From: Cranoglanis bouderius
Lineage: Eukaryota; Chordata; Actinopteri; Siluriformes; Cranoglanididae
Reading direction: 5' to 3'
Assembly: GCA_023630585.1 (NCBI GenBank)
Contig: CM042565.1
Coordinates: 9,851,513-9,915,512, forward strand
DNA length: 64,000 nt
The notes beneath the pieces were generated by a model. The model was given only the letters and a program-made list of their open reading frames with translations, did not search any database and had not been told where the DNA came from. Shown in pieces: positions 11,890 through 47,166 of the stretch. Numbering within the stretch: the stretch's first letter is position 1; every line of letters starts with the position of its first letter. The position numbers and the translations under genes are program-made.

Positions 11890-12530
11890 ACAGTCTGAAA
11901 CGTGCCGCACTGCTTATACCACAGTGATTTGCCAACGATTACATTTTAAAAATGTATTAATGAAAGACACAACACTTTTTTTTAAATGGTTTACATTTAA
12001 TGTTGTGAAACATCTGCAAGACAAGTTAGTTCCTCTTAGCACTTATGCTATAACAATGTGGAATAGCATCTCCTTTTATTTCTTGTGAAGTTAATGAGAC
12101 AAAAGACACAGCTTGTCAGTTTACAGAGAAGCCAGAAAGCATAAACTCCTCTGTCCTGAAGACTTTCTTTCCCATGCTGGGAAACCTTACACACTTCCCT
12201 GACTGTTTCAAAACACTTGACACCTGAGACGTCTTCCATAAATGTTTCATAAATGCCTCCTAACAAAAAAAGCTTCACCACCACAACGTTGTTTTTTGTT
12301 GTTGTTGTTAAATAAAACCACATTTCTTTTAAAATCTTTATTATTAGGCTTATATTGCGTGGCACGTCTACCATACAAGTCTCTGCATGTGAGTTATATA
12401 ATGTTTACAAACAAGCCTATTAATATAAATCTACCTTTCATGTTACAACTGAAACTATTGCCGATTTAAATAGTAAAATTAAGCCACTCCTCCGACCAAT
12501 CAGATTTGAGAATTCGACCACGCTGTGGTA
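11890..12530 (-). repeat. CTGATTGGTCAGAAGGTG-family repeat
   Basis: It ends CGACCAATCAGATTTGAGAA TTCGACCACGC, the reverse of the 1.27-kb copy. The interior has TTGTGAAACATCTGCAAGAC and TTCCATAAATG segments shared with the other copies. Confidence 0.5.
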
Positions 12531-12693
12531 TAAGGATAATTATTCCATGAACCTAAGTGCAGAATGTATAAAGCCTGGTTAGCTTTTTATATATATTGTG
12601 TAAGGACCACATATGAAGTTCCTGCTCTGCCTTTTCTAGACTTTCTCTAATCTACATCTTTCTCTAATGATTATTTCTTTTCATGTGTTTCAG

Positions 12694-12785
12694 TGCTAAC
12701 GAATCTTCACAAGGTTGAGATCCAGCAGAGAGACTCTCTTGAGAGGAACCCCTCCTCCCCAAACCCCTCCTCCCTCATAGGGGCC

Positions 12786-12788
<3 letters not shown>
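12694..12788 (+). CDS. mtmr3: mtmr3 exon 2: 5' UTR end and initiator ATG
   Basis: The acceptor (TTTCAG) is at 12688-12693. The exon ends exactly on the ATG (12786-12788, context GGGGCCATG, a good Kozak), directly followed by the donor GTGAATG. Only the start codon is coding. The next exon opens with GGTGAAGAGGAG, giving MGEEE, which resembles the N-termini of MTMR3 and MTMR4; this fixes the start. Confidence 0.7.
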
Positions 12789-35168
<22,380 letters not shown>

Positions 35169-35703
35169 ACAGAACCCTTTACATGCTGATCAACGACTCT
35201 ATTGTCCTGTAGGAATCTTAACCAAATCAACTTCATGTGAGAAGATTAGATTAGTATAAACTTCCAACACCAAGCAGAATGGAGATTCAAATCCCAAAAC
35301 TAAGGCATCAAATAATCAACATAATTTATTATTAATGTTAGAAGTGGTCGTTTCTCGCCATGTGGATTCTAGATTAATGTTAAGCTGCGCAAACACAGGC
35401 CTTTATATATGCAGTACTACATCATATAAAGCCATGTGGATCTCTAGAGAACGACTATCTGTGCTCATGTGAATAGCAAATGTGTGTATATAATGCCATG
35501 TACAGTCAAAGAAGAGCGCAGTGTATATGCTGAAATTAAAATCTTTCAATCTGAGTAATGAAGCACTTTTGAAGCCTTTCTGGAATTTTTTTTCGCTGGA
35601 CTGCTGGATGAACTGAATACACAGCAAGCCTAAGAGACAAACAGGAATAGATCACACCTGATTAACGTCTCAAACATTGTCATGTTTTTTTGCTGCCGAT
35701 AGA

Positions 35704-35740
<37 letters not shown>

Positions 35741-35829
35741 GGTAAAAGCTATAACTTCCTCCTCTATCTCTCCTGTACTGCTGCTGCTGCTTTTGGAGTT
35801 ATTGAAGCTCTGAAACATAAGTGAATAAA
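35169..35829 (+). promoter_or_regulatory. mtmr3: mtmr3 3' UTR with AATAAA poly(A) signal
   Basis: This non-coding, AT-rich sequence follows the stop codon, with a (GT)n tract at 35708-35738. A canonical AATAAA lies at 35824-35829, followed by another A-rich block; it is the best candidate for the transcript end. Confidence 0.5.
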
Positions 35830-36013
35830 ATAAAAGCACAACACACTGCCAAGTCAAACATTACAGACTCTAACTGTGTTTTAATCAGGCTTGAAAAGTT
35901 ATTTTTAATTTGAGAAATGTGCCAAGAAAGAGTAATGATGTTCACTGGAACTTGAAAACGCACAATGAGACTGGATTCCTAGTTTGCACTTAAAAAAAAA
36001 AAAATACTTTCAT

Positions 36014-36165
36014 ACAGTGCCTTGCATTGTATTCACCCCCAGGAACCTGGACTTAATTGGACTTATATGTCATAAATCTACAGTACATACAATAGCCCAT
36101 AATATAAATGGGGAGGGGGCTCAATAGTTTGCAAACTTATTCACAAACAAAAAATTTTGGTTGTG
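36014..36165 (+). mobile_element. Tc1-type terminal remnant
   Basis: The sequence CAGTGCCTTGCATTGTATTC ACCCCC and the following block resemble the outer end of a common fish Tc1 family (cagtgccttgcaaaagtattc). There is no coding part. It directly adjoins copy 3. Confidence 0.45.
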
Positions 36166-36171
36166 GATATA

Positions 36172-37677
36172 CAGGTGCATCTCAATAAATTAGAATGTCG
36201 TGAAAAAGTTCATTTATTTCAGTAATTCAACTCAAATTGTGAAACTCGTGTATTAAATAAATTCAATGCACACAGACTGAAGTAGTTTAAGTCTTTGGTT
36301 TTTTAATTGTGATGATTTTGGTTTACATTTAACAAAAACCCACCAATTCACTATCTCAACAAATTAGAATATGGTGACATGCCAATCAGCTAATCAACTC
36401 AAAACACTTGCAAAGTTTTCCTGAGCCTTCAAAATGGTCTCTCAGTTTGGTTCACTAGGTAAATCACAAACATTCATTGCCAAAGAAGCTGGCTGTTCAC
36501 AGAGTGCTGTATCCAAGCATGTTAACAGAAAGTTGAGTGGAAGGAAAAATTGTGGAAGAAAAAGGTGCACAACCAACTGAGAGAACCGCAGCCTTATGAG
36601 GATTGTCAAGCAAAATCGATTCAAGAATTTGAGTGAACTTCACAAGGAATGGACTGAGGCTGGGGTCAAGACATCAAGAGCCACCACACACAGACGTGTC
36701 AAGGAATTTGGCTACAGTTGTCGTATTCCTCTTGTTAAGCCACTCCTGAACCACAGACAACGTCAGAGGCGTCTTACTTGGGCTAAGGAGAAGAAGAACT
36801 GGACTGTTGACCAGTGGTCCAAAGTCCTCTTTTCAGGTGAGAGCAAGTTTTGTATTTCATTTGGAAACCAAGGTCCTAGAGTCTGGAGGAAGGGTGGAGA
36901 AGCTCATAGCCCAAGTTGCTTGAAGTCCAGTGTTAAGTGATGACAGTCTGTGATGATTTGGGGTGCAATGTCATCTGCTGGTGTTGGTCCATTGTGTTTT
37001 TTGAAAACCAAAGTCACTGCATCCATTTACCAAGAAATTTTGGAGCACTTCATGCTTCCTTCTGCTGACCAGCTTTTTGAAGATGCTGATTTCATTTTCC
37101 AGCAGGATTTGGCACCTGCCCACACTGCCAAAAGCACCAAAAGTTGGTTAAATGACCATGGTGTTGGTGTGCTTGACTGGCCAGCAAACTCACTAGACCT
37201 GAACCCCATAGAGAATCTATGGGGTATTGTCAAGAGGAAAATGAGAAACAGGAGACCAAAAAATGCAGATGAGCTGAAGGCCACTGTCAAAGAAACCTGG
37301 GCTTCCATACCACCTCAGCAGTGCCACAAACTGATCACCTCCATGCCACGCCGAATTGAGGCAGTAATTAAAGCAAAAGGAGCCCCTACCAAGTATTGAG
37401 TACATGTACAGTAAATGAACATACTTTCCAGAAGGCCAACAATTCACTAAAAATGTTTTTTTATTGGTCTTATGAAATATTCTAATTTGTTGAGATAGTG
37501 AATTGGTGGGTTTTTGTTAAATGTGAGCCAAAATCATCACAATTAAAGAACCAAAGACTTAAACTACTTCAGTCTGTGTGCATTGAATTTATTTAATACA
37601 CAAGTTTCACAATTTGAGTTGAATTACTGAAATAAATGAACTTTTCCACGACATTCTAATTTATTGAGATGCACCTG
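36172..37677 (+). mobile_element. Tc1-like DNA transposon, copy 3 (dead)
   Basis: The terminal repeats are the same and TA duplications are present (36170-36171 and 37678-37679). It lies between the convergent 3' ends of mtmr3 and cit, in an older Tc1-like remnant. Confidence 0.92.
36434..37399 (+). pseudogene. Tc1-like transposase, copy 3, two stops and lost catalytic Asp
   Basis: The frame from the usual ATG has in-frame TGA codons at 36578-36580 and 36938-36940. The first catalytic Asp is changed to Gly (FSGESKF instead of FSDESKF). The rest keeps the original frame to PTKY at 37399, so there are no net indels. Confidence 0.9.
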
Positions 37678-38018
37678 TATAAGGGAAAGGACAGTTACTT
37701 TACTACAAGGTGAAGTTTGATCTGATAATTCACAAGCCTTGGTCTTGTGAGCCAGTAGAAGCCAACTGGGCATGACTGTGGTCTCTTTGTTTGGTTAAAA
37801 TAATGGATGAGCTTCTAATTATTGATATCTGCCTTGCTGTTTTCTTATTGTTCCTTGGGAGGGGAAAAAAAAACTGTCTTGCCCACCAATATACCCTAGG
37901 AGTTTTTGTGGTAAAATTCATTTTTTTCTTTCTGCCTGCTAGGATTTTCCTGTTCGAAATATTCAGACTTCAAGACATAAATAAAAGACAACACACCCCA
38001 AAGAAAGATAGAGCTTCT

Positions 38019-39549
38019 TTTAATAGTTAGTAGTATACTTAATGCTTTGACATTTAAAAAAAGAAAAAGAAAGAAAGAAAAAGTAAAAACTACAAGGAAA
38101 GCTACTTGTCAGCAGTTGTTGGACATCAGCGTTAAGAGCACAATGGAGGAAGTGCATCAAGTAACAAGGAAAGGAAACGAGGCCGTAATGGAACAAGTGT
38201 GTTCTGGTTTGTTCCTCACACAGTTTACATGCTACGGAGTGAGACGGCACTGTACGAATGGCGATCATAGTGACTCAGCGCTTCACTGCTGGAACGGTAT
38301 ACTGAGAAGTTACTATGGATAGCTGTTCGTCAGTATAGCATTCGTTCCAATAGAAATAGTTCTCTGCTCATCTTTCTGCTATTCATTCATTCATATCCTG
38401 AGGGTCAAAGGTCATGCTGGCTCGAGTAAATAAACCAGGACCTTCCAATGTATATATAACTTGCGGCTATAACAGACCGCCGTCGCTCTCGTTACGTTTT
38501 TCTGTGCCATAAAAAAACAAACATTGTCACAATGCTTTATAATTGTCTTCTAGTGCTCTGAGAAACAACAGTTAAACACTATAGATACATATCTTAGAAC
38601 TTTGATGGAGCTGATCGGGCAGCAAAATGGTAGAAAAATTACGGAGCCTTGAGGTGAATATGCTTCAACAAGGTGATCACGTACACCAGTAAAACAGACC
38701 CAAGCTAAATGTTCCACTTTGAAGCATACGCATGGACGTCATACATGGTCCACATGGTTCGTCTGGACATTCAAGAGGAAATGTTTACAAATGAGCTTCT
38801 CACTCTTTTTTTTTTTTCATTAACAAAAATAGACATGGCTTAACCAGCCTTAGTATTCCCTTTTAAAAAAGAAACCGCTTATATACAAGTGTCACATGAC
38901 ATCCTGAAGTGTTACAAAGTTCCTGTTCCTTCAACAGGGGCTGTGTAGTGTGGGTAGAGAGGAAGAGACAGACAGACAGACAGACAGACCGACCGACCGA
39001 CATCAGAGAGTGTGCAGAGCCTGCTATCCAAAAAGCATCATGGTGTTAAGATCATGCTGAACATTAGAGACGGTGTTCAGACTGGTGCTCGTTCGACCGT
39101 CCCGTAATGATCTTTGCCCCGTGGTGCTTTCAGGCTCAGGAAATAAGGGACAGAAAAAAAACAGAACAGAGTGAACAGAAAAGTAAAGGGTCATATGTGT
39201 CATATTCCTCCATTTGTACATTTCTGACAATTGACATGGAATATTTCCATATTCCACATCAATGCGAAAAAGAAATAAAAATACTCATGTAACCAAGCAA
39301 CCCCTCCAAGGAAGTTTAGAAATGTTAGTATGACTACATACTGCTGGCCAGGTGGGTGTCAATAATATTAATCTTACGTAAGGCGTCTAGAGTGAGAGAT
39401 TGTGCTGTGTCAGCGTTACTGTGCAGGGGTTTCACACGGCGCCTCTGTTGTCGCCCATGGGGTAGTTGCCTGGGTCACATGACTTACGACAATCTTCTTT
39501 TCGGTAAGATACAATAAAAGGATGGGCTGGGTTCCTCTCTCTCGCTCAC
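38019..39549 (-). promoter_or_regulatory. cit: cit 3' UTR with candidate ATTAAA signal
   Basis: This is mostly unique, non-coding sequence downstream of the cit stop. It includes a GACAGACAGACA/GACCGACC tract (38970-39001) and an A/T-rich end. An ATTAAA hexamer on the - strand at 38019-38024 is the best poly(A) candidate I could find; no AATAAA was seen on this strand nearby. The end point is uncertain. Confidence 0.35.
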
Positions 39550-39573
39550 TTACACCGATGACTGATCCCACAC
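39550..39573 (-). CDS. cit: cit last coding exon (PDZ ligand)
   Basis: Eight codons after an acceptor CATACAG encode VWDQSSV and a TAA stop (39550-39552). Spliced to VNK this gives VNKVWDQSSV, which I recall as the exact human citron C-terminus, a class I PDZ ligand. The phase is 0 on both sides. The acceptor lies next to a (CA)n tract at 39587-39612. Confidence 0.9.
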   Translation of the reverse strand: MWDQSSV

Positions 39574-39577
39574 CTGT

Positions 39578-39612
<35 letters not shown>

Positions 39613-41061
39613 GATATATATACACACATCAGTATGGAAACACTGAAGGGGAACATGCGCAAAAAAAACCCCCTAAATTTAAAAAAAAGAAGAAAAAAAA
39701 AAGAATAAATAAACAAATATTTTAAAAAAATTAAATAAAATAAAAACAGATAAATAGCTGTACTACTTCTCTCTTGTTAACCAACAAAGCACAGGGAGAA
39801 CATGGAAATTCCGTGCACACAGGGCTGAGGCAGGATTTGAGCCCCCAACCATGGAGGTGCGAGGCAAATGTGCTAACTAACCACTAAGCAACCGTGTCCC
39901 CCAACTTTTCACCTTGACGTCTGGGGTCACTGTGATTCTTAAAAAAAAAAAAAAAAAAAAAGAAGAGTACAAGCCCAAAACGTTTTACTTATACACATAT
40001 GCTTTGCCCTGAAATCCCAATAATTTATCACAATTTAGCTAGTTGAGGAACAAAATATTTAAAGAAATATTACACTGCAAAAATGGAACATTTTCATGAT
40101 TAATACAGTGGAGTCAAGACAACAGAAATCATACGCTCAGCAATATTCTAGTCAATTATGTTTAATTAAACAAGAAAAACCCTGACAATATTTAATATGA
40201 CTGTCCAGCTATAATTAGAACACTTCTGCAGTAACTTTCACACTCGTATTATTGTTTAGATTTCTGTGAATCAGGTCTGGTTAGTGGTACCTTGTTGACA
40301 CCGTTGATTGGTGTGCGGGACGAGCCCGTGTGCAGCCTCTCAAATGCACGACCGGGTGACCTCTCCCTCCTCAGCTCCATCACGCGGGCGGGTGAACGCT
40401 CGATCCGGGTATCCATGCCCCTGTCCACCAGGCGGCCCGGGGACTTCTCCCTTTCCAGCGGTCCAGATGGAGACGCGTCTCTGCGGAACTCGGTACGAGC
40501 CTCACGGTACCTGCGCGGTGTGGCCACCTGCTGCATGCTGTCCTGAGGCACGGGGCCCGCGGCCAGACGTTTCGAGATGTGCTCGTTGTAGGAGGGTGGG
40601 CCGCGCTTGTTCGGGCTGCGAGGGCAATACAGAGGTAGACGTGTTAAATATTGTATTCATTCATTTGTAGTAAGACCAACAACTACACTTGTGTTGTAAT
40701 CTTGACACATTCAAAGGGCTTCAGCAGTTTAAAAAAAAAAAAAAAAAAAGAGTCTTCAAAATCTAGCCCAGGAGCAGGGAACCTACCCTACAACTCCTAA
40801 CCCAGGTTTATCTCTTTTCATGATTCCATAAGGCTCAGCAGTGTTAGACTACAAAACAGAATTCAACACCAACATGCATGGGAGCCATGTTTACGTGTTT
40901 GTAGACCATCCAACCTCTCTGTAGTGCAGAGCAAAATTTTCACCAGACAATGTAATTCAGCTCAAGTCAAAAGTGCAGTTTAACCTGCAAAACATCATAA
41001 ATGTGACCACGGTACAACAGAAGCCTGTAACAATGAACCATCAACAAAACCAAATTCTGCA

Positions 41062-41112
<51 letters not shown>

Positions 41113-43681
41113 ATATATATATATATACATACACTTTATTAGGAACACTATTAACCAATCAGCCAATCATGTGGAAGCAACGCAATGCACAAAATCATGC
41201 AGATACAAAAGCTCAAGAGCTTGTTGGTGCCAGACGGGCTAGTTTGAACATTACTGAAACAGCTGATCTCCTGGGATTTTCACAGTCTCTAGAGTTTACA
41301 CAGAATAGTAAAAAAACCAAAAAAAAACAAAACAAACTAAAAACATCTAGAAAACAGGAAAAGCAGGAAGGCTAGGGTAACTCAAATGACCACTATTTAT
41401 AACTATGGTGAGCAGAAGAGCATCTCAGAACACACATGTTGAACCTTGAGTCAGATGGGCTACAACATAAGAAGACCACATCAGGTTCTACTCCTGTCAG
41501 CCAAGAACAGAAATCTGAGGCTCATGGGCAGACAGCTGAAGATTGGAAAAAGACCAGGTGATGAAATATATAGTTAGTTTTTTTTTTTTCTTTCTCCAAA
41601 TTCACTGAGACACATCACAGGTTACTGGTCTGTTTTAGTAGACTGCATTGCATATCGACAACTGAAAACATTCATAACACATGCAGCAAAGAAAGTGTGC
41701 TGGTGAGGGAATTTATATAATTCACATCGCAGACATACACTAGACAAAACACTGTGTTTCCAAACTTCCCATAATCCACCTCTGTGCATTTATCAGAATA
41801 GAACTCTAATAATTGCTTACCCCTTCAACGATGATCAAAACATCTTCACAGCAGCAGTGCCATCATACTACTTAAAAATGATGATTTATTAAACAAAGTA
41901 TTTTCACTATGAGCATCTGTTCAAACAGCACTAATATCACTGACGTGTGTGCATGGGAAATGAAAAAAGAACCCTGCAATGACTCAATGTGCAACAGGCC
42001 AAAGTACCAACAGGTGGCAGTACTGACATGAGAGATTCCAAAATGTCCTTAAAAACACTTTCTTTATTCATATTACAGTTAATCACAGTTGATCACATTT
42101 TCACATTTATATTAAATAAACATAAAATAGTATTAGCCTCTTCACTCCTTGGAGCAAATAAAAAAAGCGCTCTTTCTCCTGTAAAGAACCAGATGCATTT
42201 GTGAGTGTCACACACAGACCACATGATAAATCACACACCCCAAACATCCAATACCACTAATAAATCACTACAATTACACACCAAGACACATGCTCTCACA
42301 CACACCGAGTGACATTAGTACAAGCACAAACCCGGGTGACATCCACTGATCAGCCCTTTTCCACTCCCGCAGCGCCGGTGTCAGTGTTGTTCATGAACAA
42401 GCCAAACTTTTTAAGAAATGGTCTGTGTCCAAGTAAAATGCTTCAGCATCTATGGACAACATGCTGAATGAGACAGATGTTTGTTTTGTCTGCTTTTAAC
42501 TGTTTATTCTAATTTGCATCACCATTGTAGCTGGAATGGAAATGTTACAATATTCATTATACTATACAGGGTGTCTCAAAAGTCTCCATACATAGTGGAC
42601 TGTGTTTGCCAGCACCACGTTGGTTGTGCCTTCGTTAGTGGATGTTTGTGGATGTCCGCTGCTCGGTTGGTCCGCAACGCTTCCAGACTTTTTGAATTTG
42701 TTAATAAGTTTGGCAACAGTGTCGTGTGTGATGTGCTTGCCATGTTTCCTGTTAAAGTCCATCACAAACTTGCGACAGCTTCCTGATCCAGCCATGAGAA
42801 TGATTTCAATACTTTCTTCTTTTGTCAAAGGCATCCTTAAAGGCTATCTGAAAAAATATAAACTAAATTTTGAAAGACATTTAAATGCTAAAAAGTTTTA
42901 ATTTCCCCTATGTATGGAGACTTTTGGAACACCCTGTACTTGCAGTAATTAATAATCTTCAAACCACGAGTTCCGAATCTTTACGTCTAACGCTGCGTTC
43001 ACACTAGCCGTGATACTGAGCATCAAGTGATGTCTGAATCGAGATTTTCTCAGTCCAGACAAATTAGATACAAATTCAGACAACTGGCTCCCAGTGAATT
43101 CCACAGACCAATCCTACAGGTTATCTGGATTATAGAGGAACCTCGAGTTCCTATCTGTGTTTAGTCCCCAATCAACCACATCTGCACTCAGAAAATGGAA
43201 GAAAGGCCACAGTATTGTATTTCCCAGGGTTCAACGACTATATAAAATATATTTTATACAAAAGAAACACTGTCATGTTCTTACGTGACAAACTGCACGT
43301 GACTTGCTAGTGTGAATGCAGAGTTGTTTTCATGGTGGTCATGCAAATCACTTGCTTATGTGGTTGTCATGGTGACACAAGGACACCATCAGCAAGCCCT
43401 GACATGACCAGTTCATGGTTCTAGATATTTTGGTCCTGCAACAGAACTGATTTTTCCTAGAACCAGAGTTTTTTGTGCTGGAAATGCATGGAACAGTAGA
43501 TACTGGCACCAGCACTTGTATCTTGGTGGTGGAAAAGGGTTAGCAATTACATAGCATCGTGAGATTAAAGGTGTATATCAACACTGACAGTCAACCCTGG
43601 TCCATGTATCTACAGGCTTCACCAACATGCTCAACCACAACAACCTGGTAGTGCTACTCAATTTCCCCAAACTGAGAGTGA

Positions 43682-43734
<53 letters not shown>

Positions 43735-43994
43735 AGTGTGTGTGAGTGTGTGTGTGTGTGTGTGTGAACGTGCGCTGAGAGCCAGCTGACCTGCGGGTGG
43801 AGCCGCTTCTCTGAGGCTCGGAGGCCGAGCTCTCCTGCACCAGGTTGCCCTTGCAGCAGATGACCCTCAGCTTGTTCTGGTAAGAAGAAGCCAGGTACAC
43901 AGCACCGGATGAGATGGCAGGACCCAGGTACCGTGGGCTAGGGATGTCTAGGTGAGCGTAGGTGTGAGGCCTGGTTTTTTTGTGGGTTTTTTTT

Positions 43995-44047
<53 letters not shown>

Positions 44048-45365
44048 AACTGTTCATTATCTTAGTACTATAAGGCTATAATAAGTACATTAAGTATAAT
44101 AGTGATCATATAATGTGCAGGACATAAGGCGGAGTCCTACCCCAGCGCAGAGTGGCTCTGAACCTCAATCACATCTAGAGAGTTGAAGTAAGTGACGAAC
44201 AAGTACGGCTCTCTGTAGGCTGCAGTGTGCAAGAATATTAACATGGAATGACTGATGTCACTCTGAACTATTTATATGCTGCAAATAGAAAGCTGCTGAC
44301 GGGATGAAGGACACACACTGACACACAGACTTACCGAAGGACAGAGGCAGTCTACTCCATTTGATATCGTCGCTGCGACTCCGGCGGCCATACGCATCCA
44401 CAAAGACTCCAAACTCTGCAAATGGCACAGAGAATGTTACATATCACTCGGCTCACCACATTCCACAAATACTTTTGACACGATGAGCATTTCAGAGCAA
44501 GATATAGTCTCTGGGCTGAAAAATGTTCATGTAATCCCATCTTTACCTTATTAAATAGTCTTGTATAAAGCATTTAATGATGAGTAAACAAGATAATCTC
44601 ACATTTTTGCAGATGGTTTCATTTATTGATGAAACGTCCCAGACTCTCTAGTACGATAAAATAACGCTTAACCTCAGCGTCCAAAAGGAAATCATCATTT
44701 TATTACCCCATCCTCCAAAATAAAAGGAGACCACCCTCCAATCACACAATTTACATACAGCTCTTGGCTTGATCTAGTCTAAGGATGAGCAGCCAAAATG
44801 CTCCACCCAGAGTCTATTGGTGCTTTTCTAATGTCCTTATTAAAAAGGAAAATCCATCAGTGTTTACTCATTCATTTAAATTTTGGGACGTTCATTAGAA
44901 AAAATCTTGCAGGTAGGTACAAGCAGAGTGTTGTAGGATGCAATTAAGAACATCTGGTCCTCACAAAGGACAGAACACAAGCCCTCACACACACATTCTC
45001 AATAAGAATGCTGTGTACCATGGAAGCAGAGCAGGTACTCATCCTTCTGTGGGGCACAGGACACTTGAATGATGGAGATGGGGAAGCTGTGCGAGGAGGC
45101 GGCAAACACGGCTGAGGCCAGCGTCACATCGTTCTTATCCAGGAACTCTGCATGAGAAGGTGCACACACACACCTCAATCAAAATTGCATTACACACCCC
45201 ATTAAACCTGGAGCCAGGTGAGAAAATGGATGTGTGAGTGAGTGTGTAAGCCGTACCCTCCAGCACATACTGCTTCATCTCGATCTCGTAGAACTTGTTT
45301 GTGCCGATGATGATGCTGTAACCTGTGAAGTGGATACAGCTGCAGGGCTCGGAGGTCTCAATCTC

Positions 45366-45421
<56 letters not shown>

Positions 45422-45491
45422 AGCAAATGAAGGATAGACACAAATGTATAGATAGATAGATAGACAGCAAATGAAGGATAGACACAAATGT

Positions 45492-45524
<33 letters not shown>

Positions 45525-46000
45525 TAAGGTAAGGCAAGCAAGAGATTGAGAAAGAAGACAAACAGAGAACGACAGAAAGACACAGATGACAGAGAGAGAG
45601 AATAGAGAGAAAAATACAAGACAGATAGAAAAGAACACAAAGACAGAAAGACCGAGAGAAAAAAGAAGAGTGAGCAAGAACAAAGAAAGAAAGAGAAAGA
45701 CAGAGAGAAGACAGACAGATAAATAAATAGGTAAGCAAAGGTGTGCAAGAGACACAGAGAGAAAGAATAGACAGATAGATCGATAGATCAATAGGGTAAG
45801 GCAAGCAAGAGACCGAGAGAGAAGACACAGAGAAAGACAAACAAAGAAGACAGAGAGTGAGAGAATAGAGAAAAAATACAATACAGAGAGAAAAGAACAA
45901 ACAAAGACAGAGAGAAGACAGACAGATAGATAGGTAGGTAAGAGGAGGCGAGGAAGAGAGAGGATGGATGGATGGATGGATGGATGGATAGGTAGGTAGG

Positions 46001-46053
<53 letters not shown>

Positions 46054-47105
46054 GATAGATAGATAACAGTGTCAGGGTGAAATAACTGCAGCAGATGAAG
46101 TGATGTGCCGTAGAGGCATGTGATTAGTGCTGAGTTTGCAGACTCACCTTCCTTATGCAGAACTTGCTGAGGCTTTCATTGTAGCGCAGGATGGTGATCT
46201 TATTGGGCATTGCAGCACAGATACACATCCCATTCTCAATCTACACAACACACACAGACATGGATGAAATACTCAGTGCACCAATGAAAACCTTTGTAAC
46301 ACATTTCAGTGAAGTGTTTTAGCGCCATGATTCTCAGTGGGGTTTGTGACATAAAGACAAAGGGTACGCAGCATAATTATTCATTTTGCTGGACACCCAA
46401 AGAGGACCTCTTCCACATTATTTGTTTCCATCACATGTACTAACACTAAAATAGTGTTCAGTAGATGATGGTGTGGCGAAAACGACAGTTTTGGAGATCT
46501 AATTGCAATTGGAATAGTTGGAAAGCTAGGAAAAATGCTGTTAATGTGATACTATTTTTTTTTTTTTTTTTTTTTACAGTGGGACCGCATAGGCCATTAG
46601 GCTCATATAAACTTAATAATATGAGCCATATTATTTTTATTAGAATTGATTTCTGAGAGTCCTCCAGTATGTTTTTTTTTTTTTACTTAATCTGTATCTA
46701 CATTTGTAGCGTAGCAGTGATTATCAATGGAAATAATTTGTTGCCCCGTACTGTCCCAACAACCACCCTTATACTTCCATTATATGTGAGTTTCAATTAA
46801 TCAAAACATCCTTTTCATAATGAAGGGAACGATAAGAAGCTTTGTGGTAATCTCCCATATGCTACAGATGTGTGGATAGAGATTCAGTCCGAAAACACCA
46901 GAGAATGCCTTTAATATTGATTGATTTTTCTGATATATAATTCAAGCCTGAGTCCACACCTTGCCAGAGGCAAAGAGATGACATCCCTTCACTGCCTCAA
47001 AGATGTAAGGACAGAGTTCAGGTTGGGCAGGCAGGTGAGACTGAGACAGAGACTGCTTCACTCTTTTAATCTCCACCAGACACAGAGCTCTCTCCTCTCC
47101 TGCAC

Positions 47106-47166
<61 letters not shown>

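Larger units (their letters stand above)
4254..12693 (+). other. mtmr3: mtmr3 first intron (8.4 kb)
   Basis: Non-coding between the 5' UTR exon and the ATG exon. It holds a GA/CT-rich patch (5113-5190), the repeats at 6388, 7131, 8197, 9930, 11676 and 11890, and a poly(T). Open frames here (for example 10330-10767) lack family resemblance and splice logic. Confidence 0.55.

Noticed and set aside
38941..39001. Possible CRISPR-like or regulatory array (GACAGACA / GACCGACC)
   Set aside because: A simple 4-bp tandem repeat with no spacers, in a fish 3' UTR.
40249..40290. Read-through C-terminus of cit ending KSKQ
   Set aside because: A good donor at 40290 and the VWDQSSV exon at 39573 give the known citron end. 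The read-through is at most a retained-intron isoform.
45135..45900. Three long overlapping - strand open frames rich in Ser, Leu and Cys
   Set aside because: They are translations of the GA/GATA compound satellite read on the opposite strand. The true coding pieces inside are only the cit exons.
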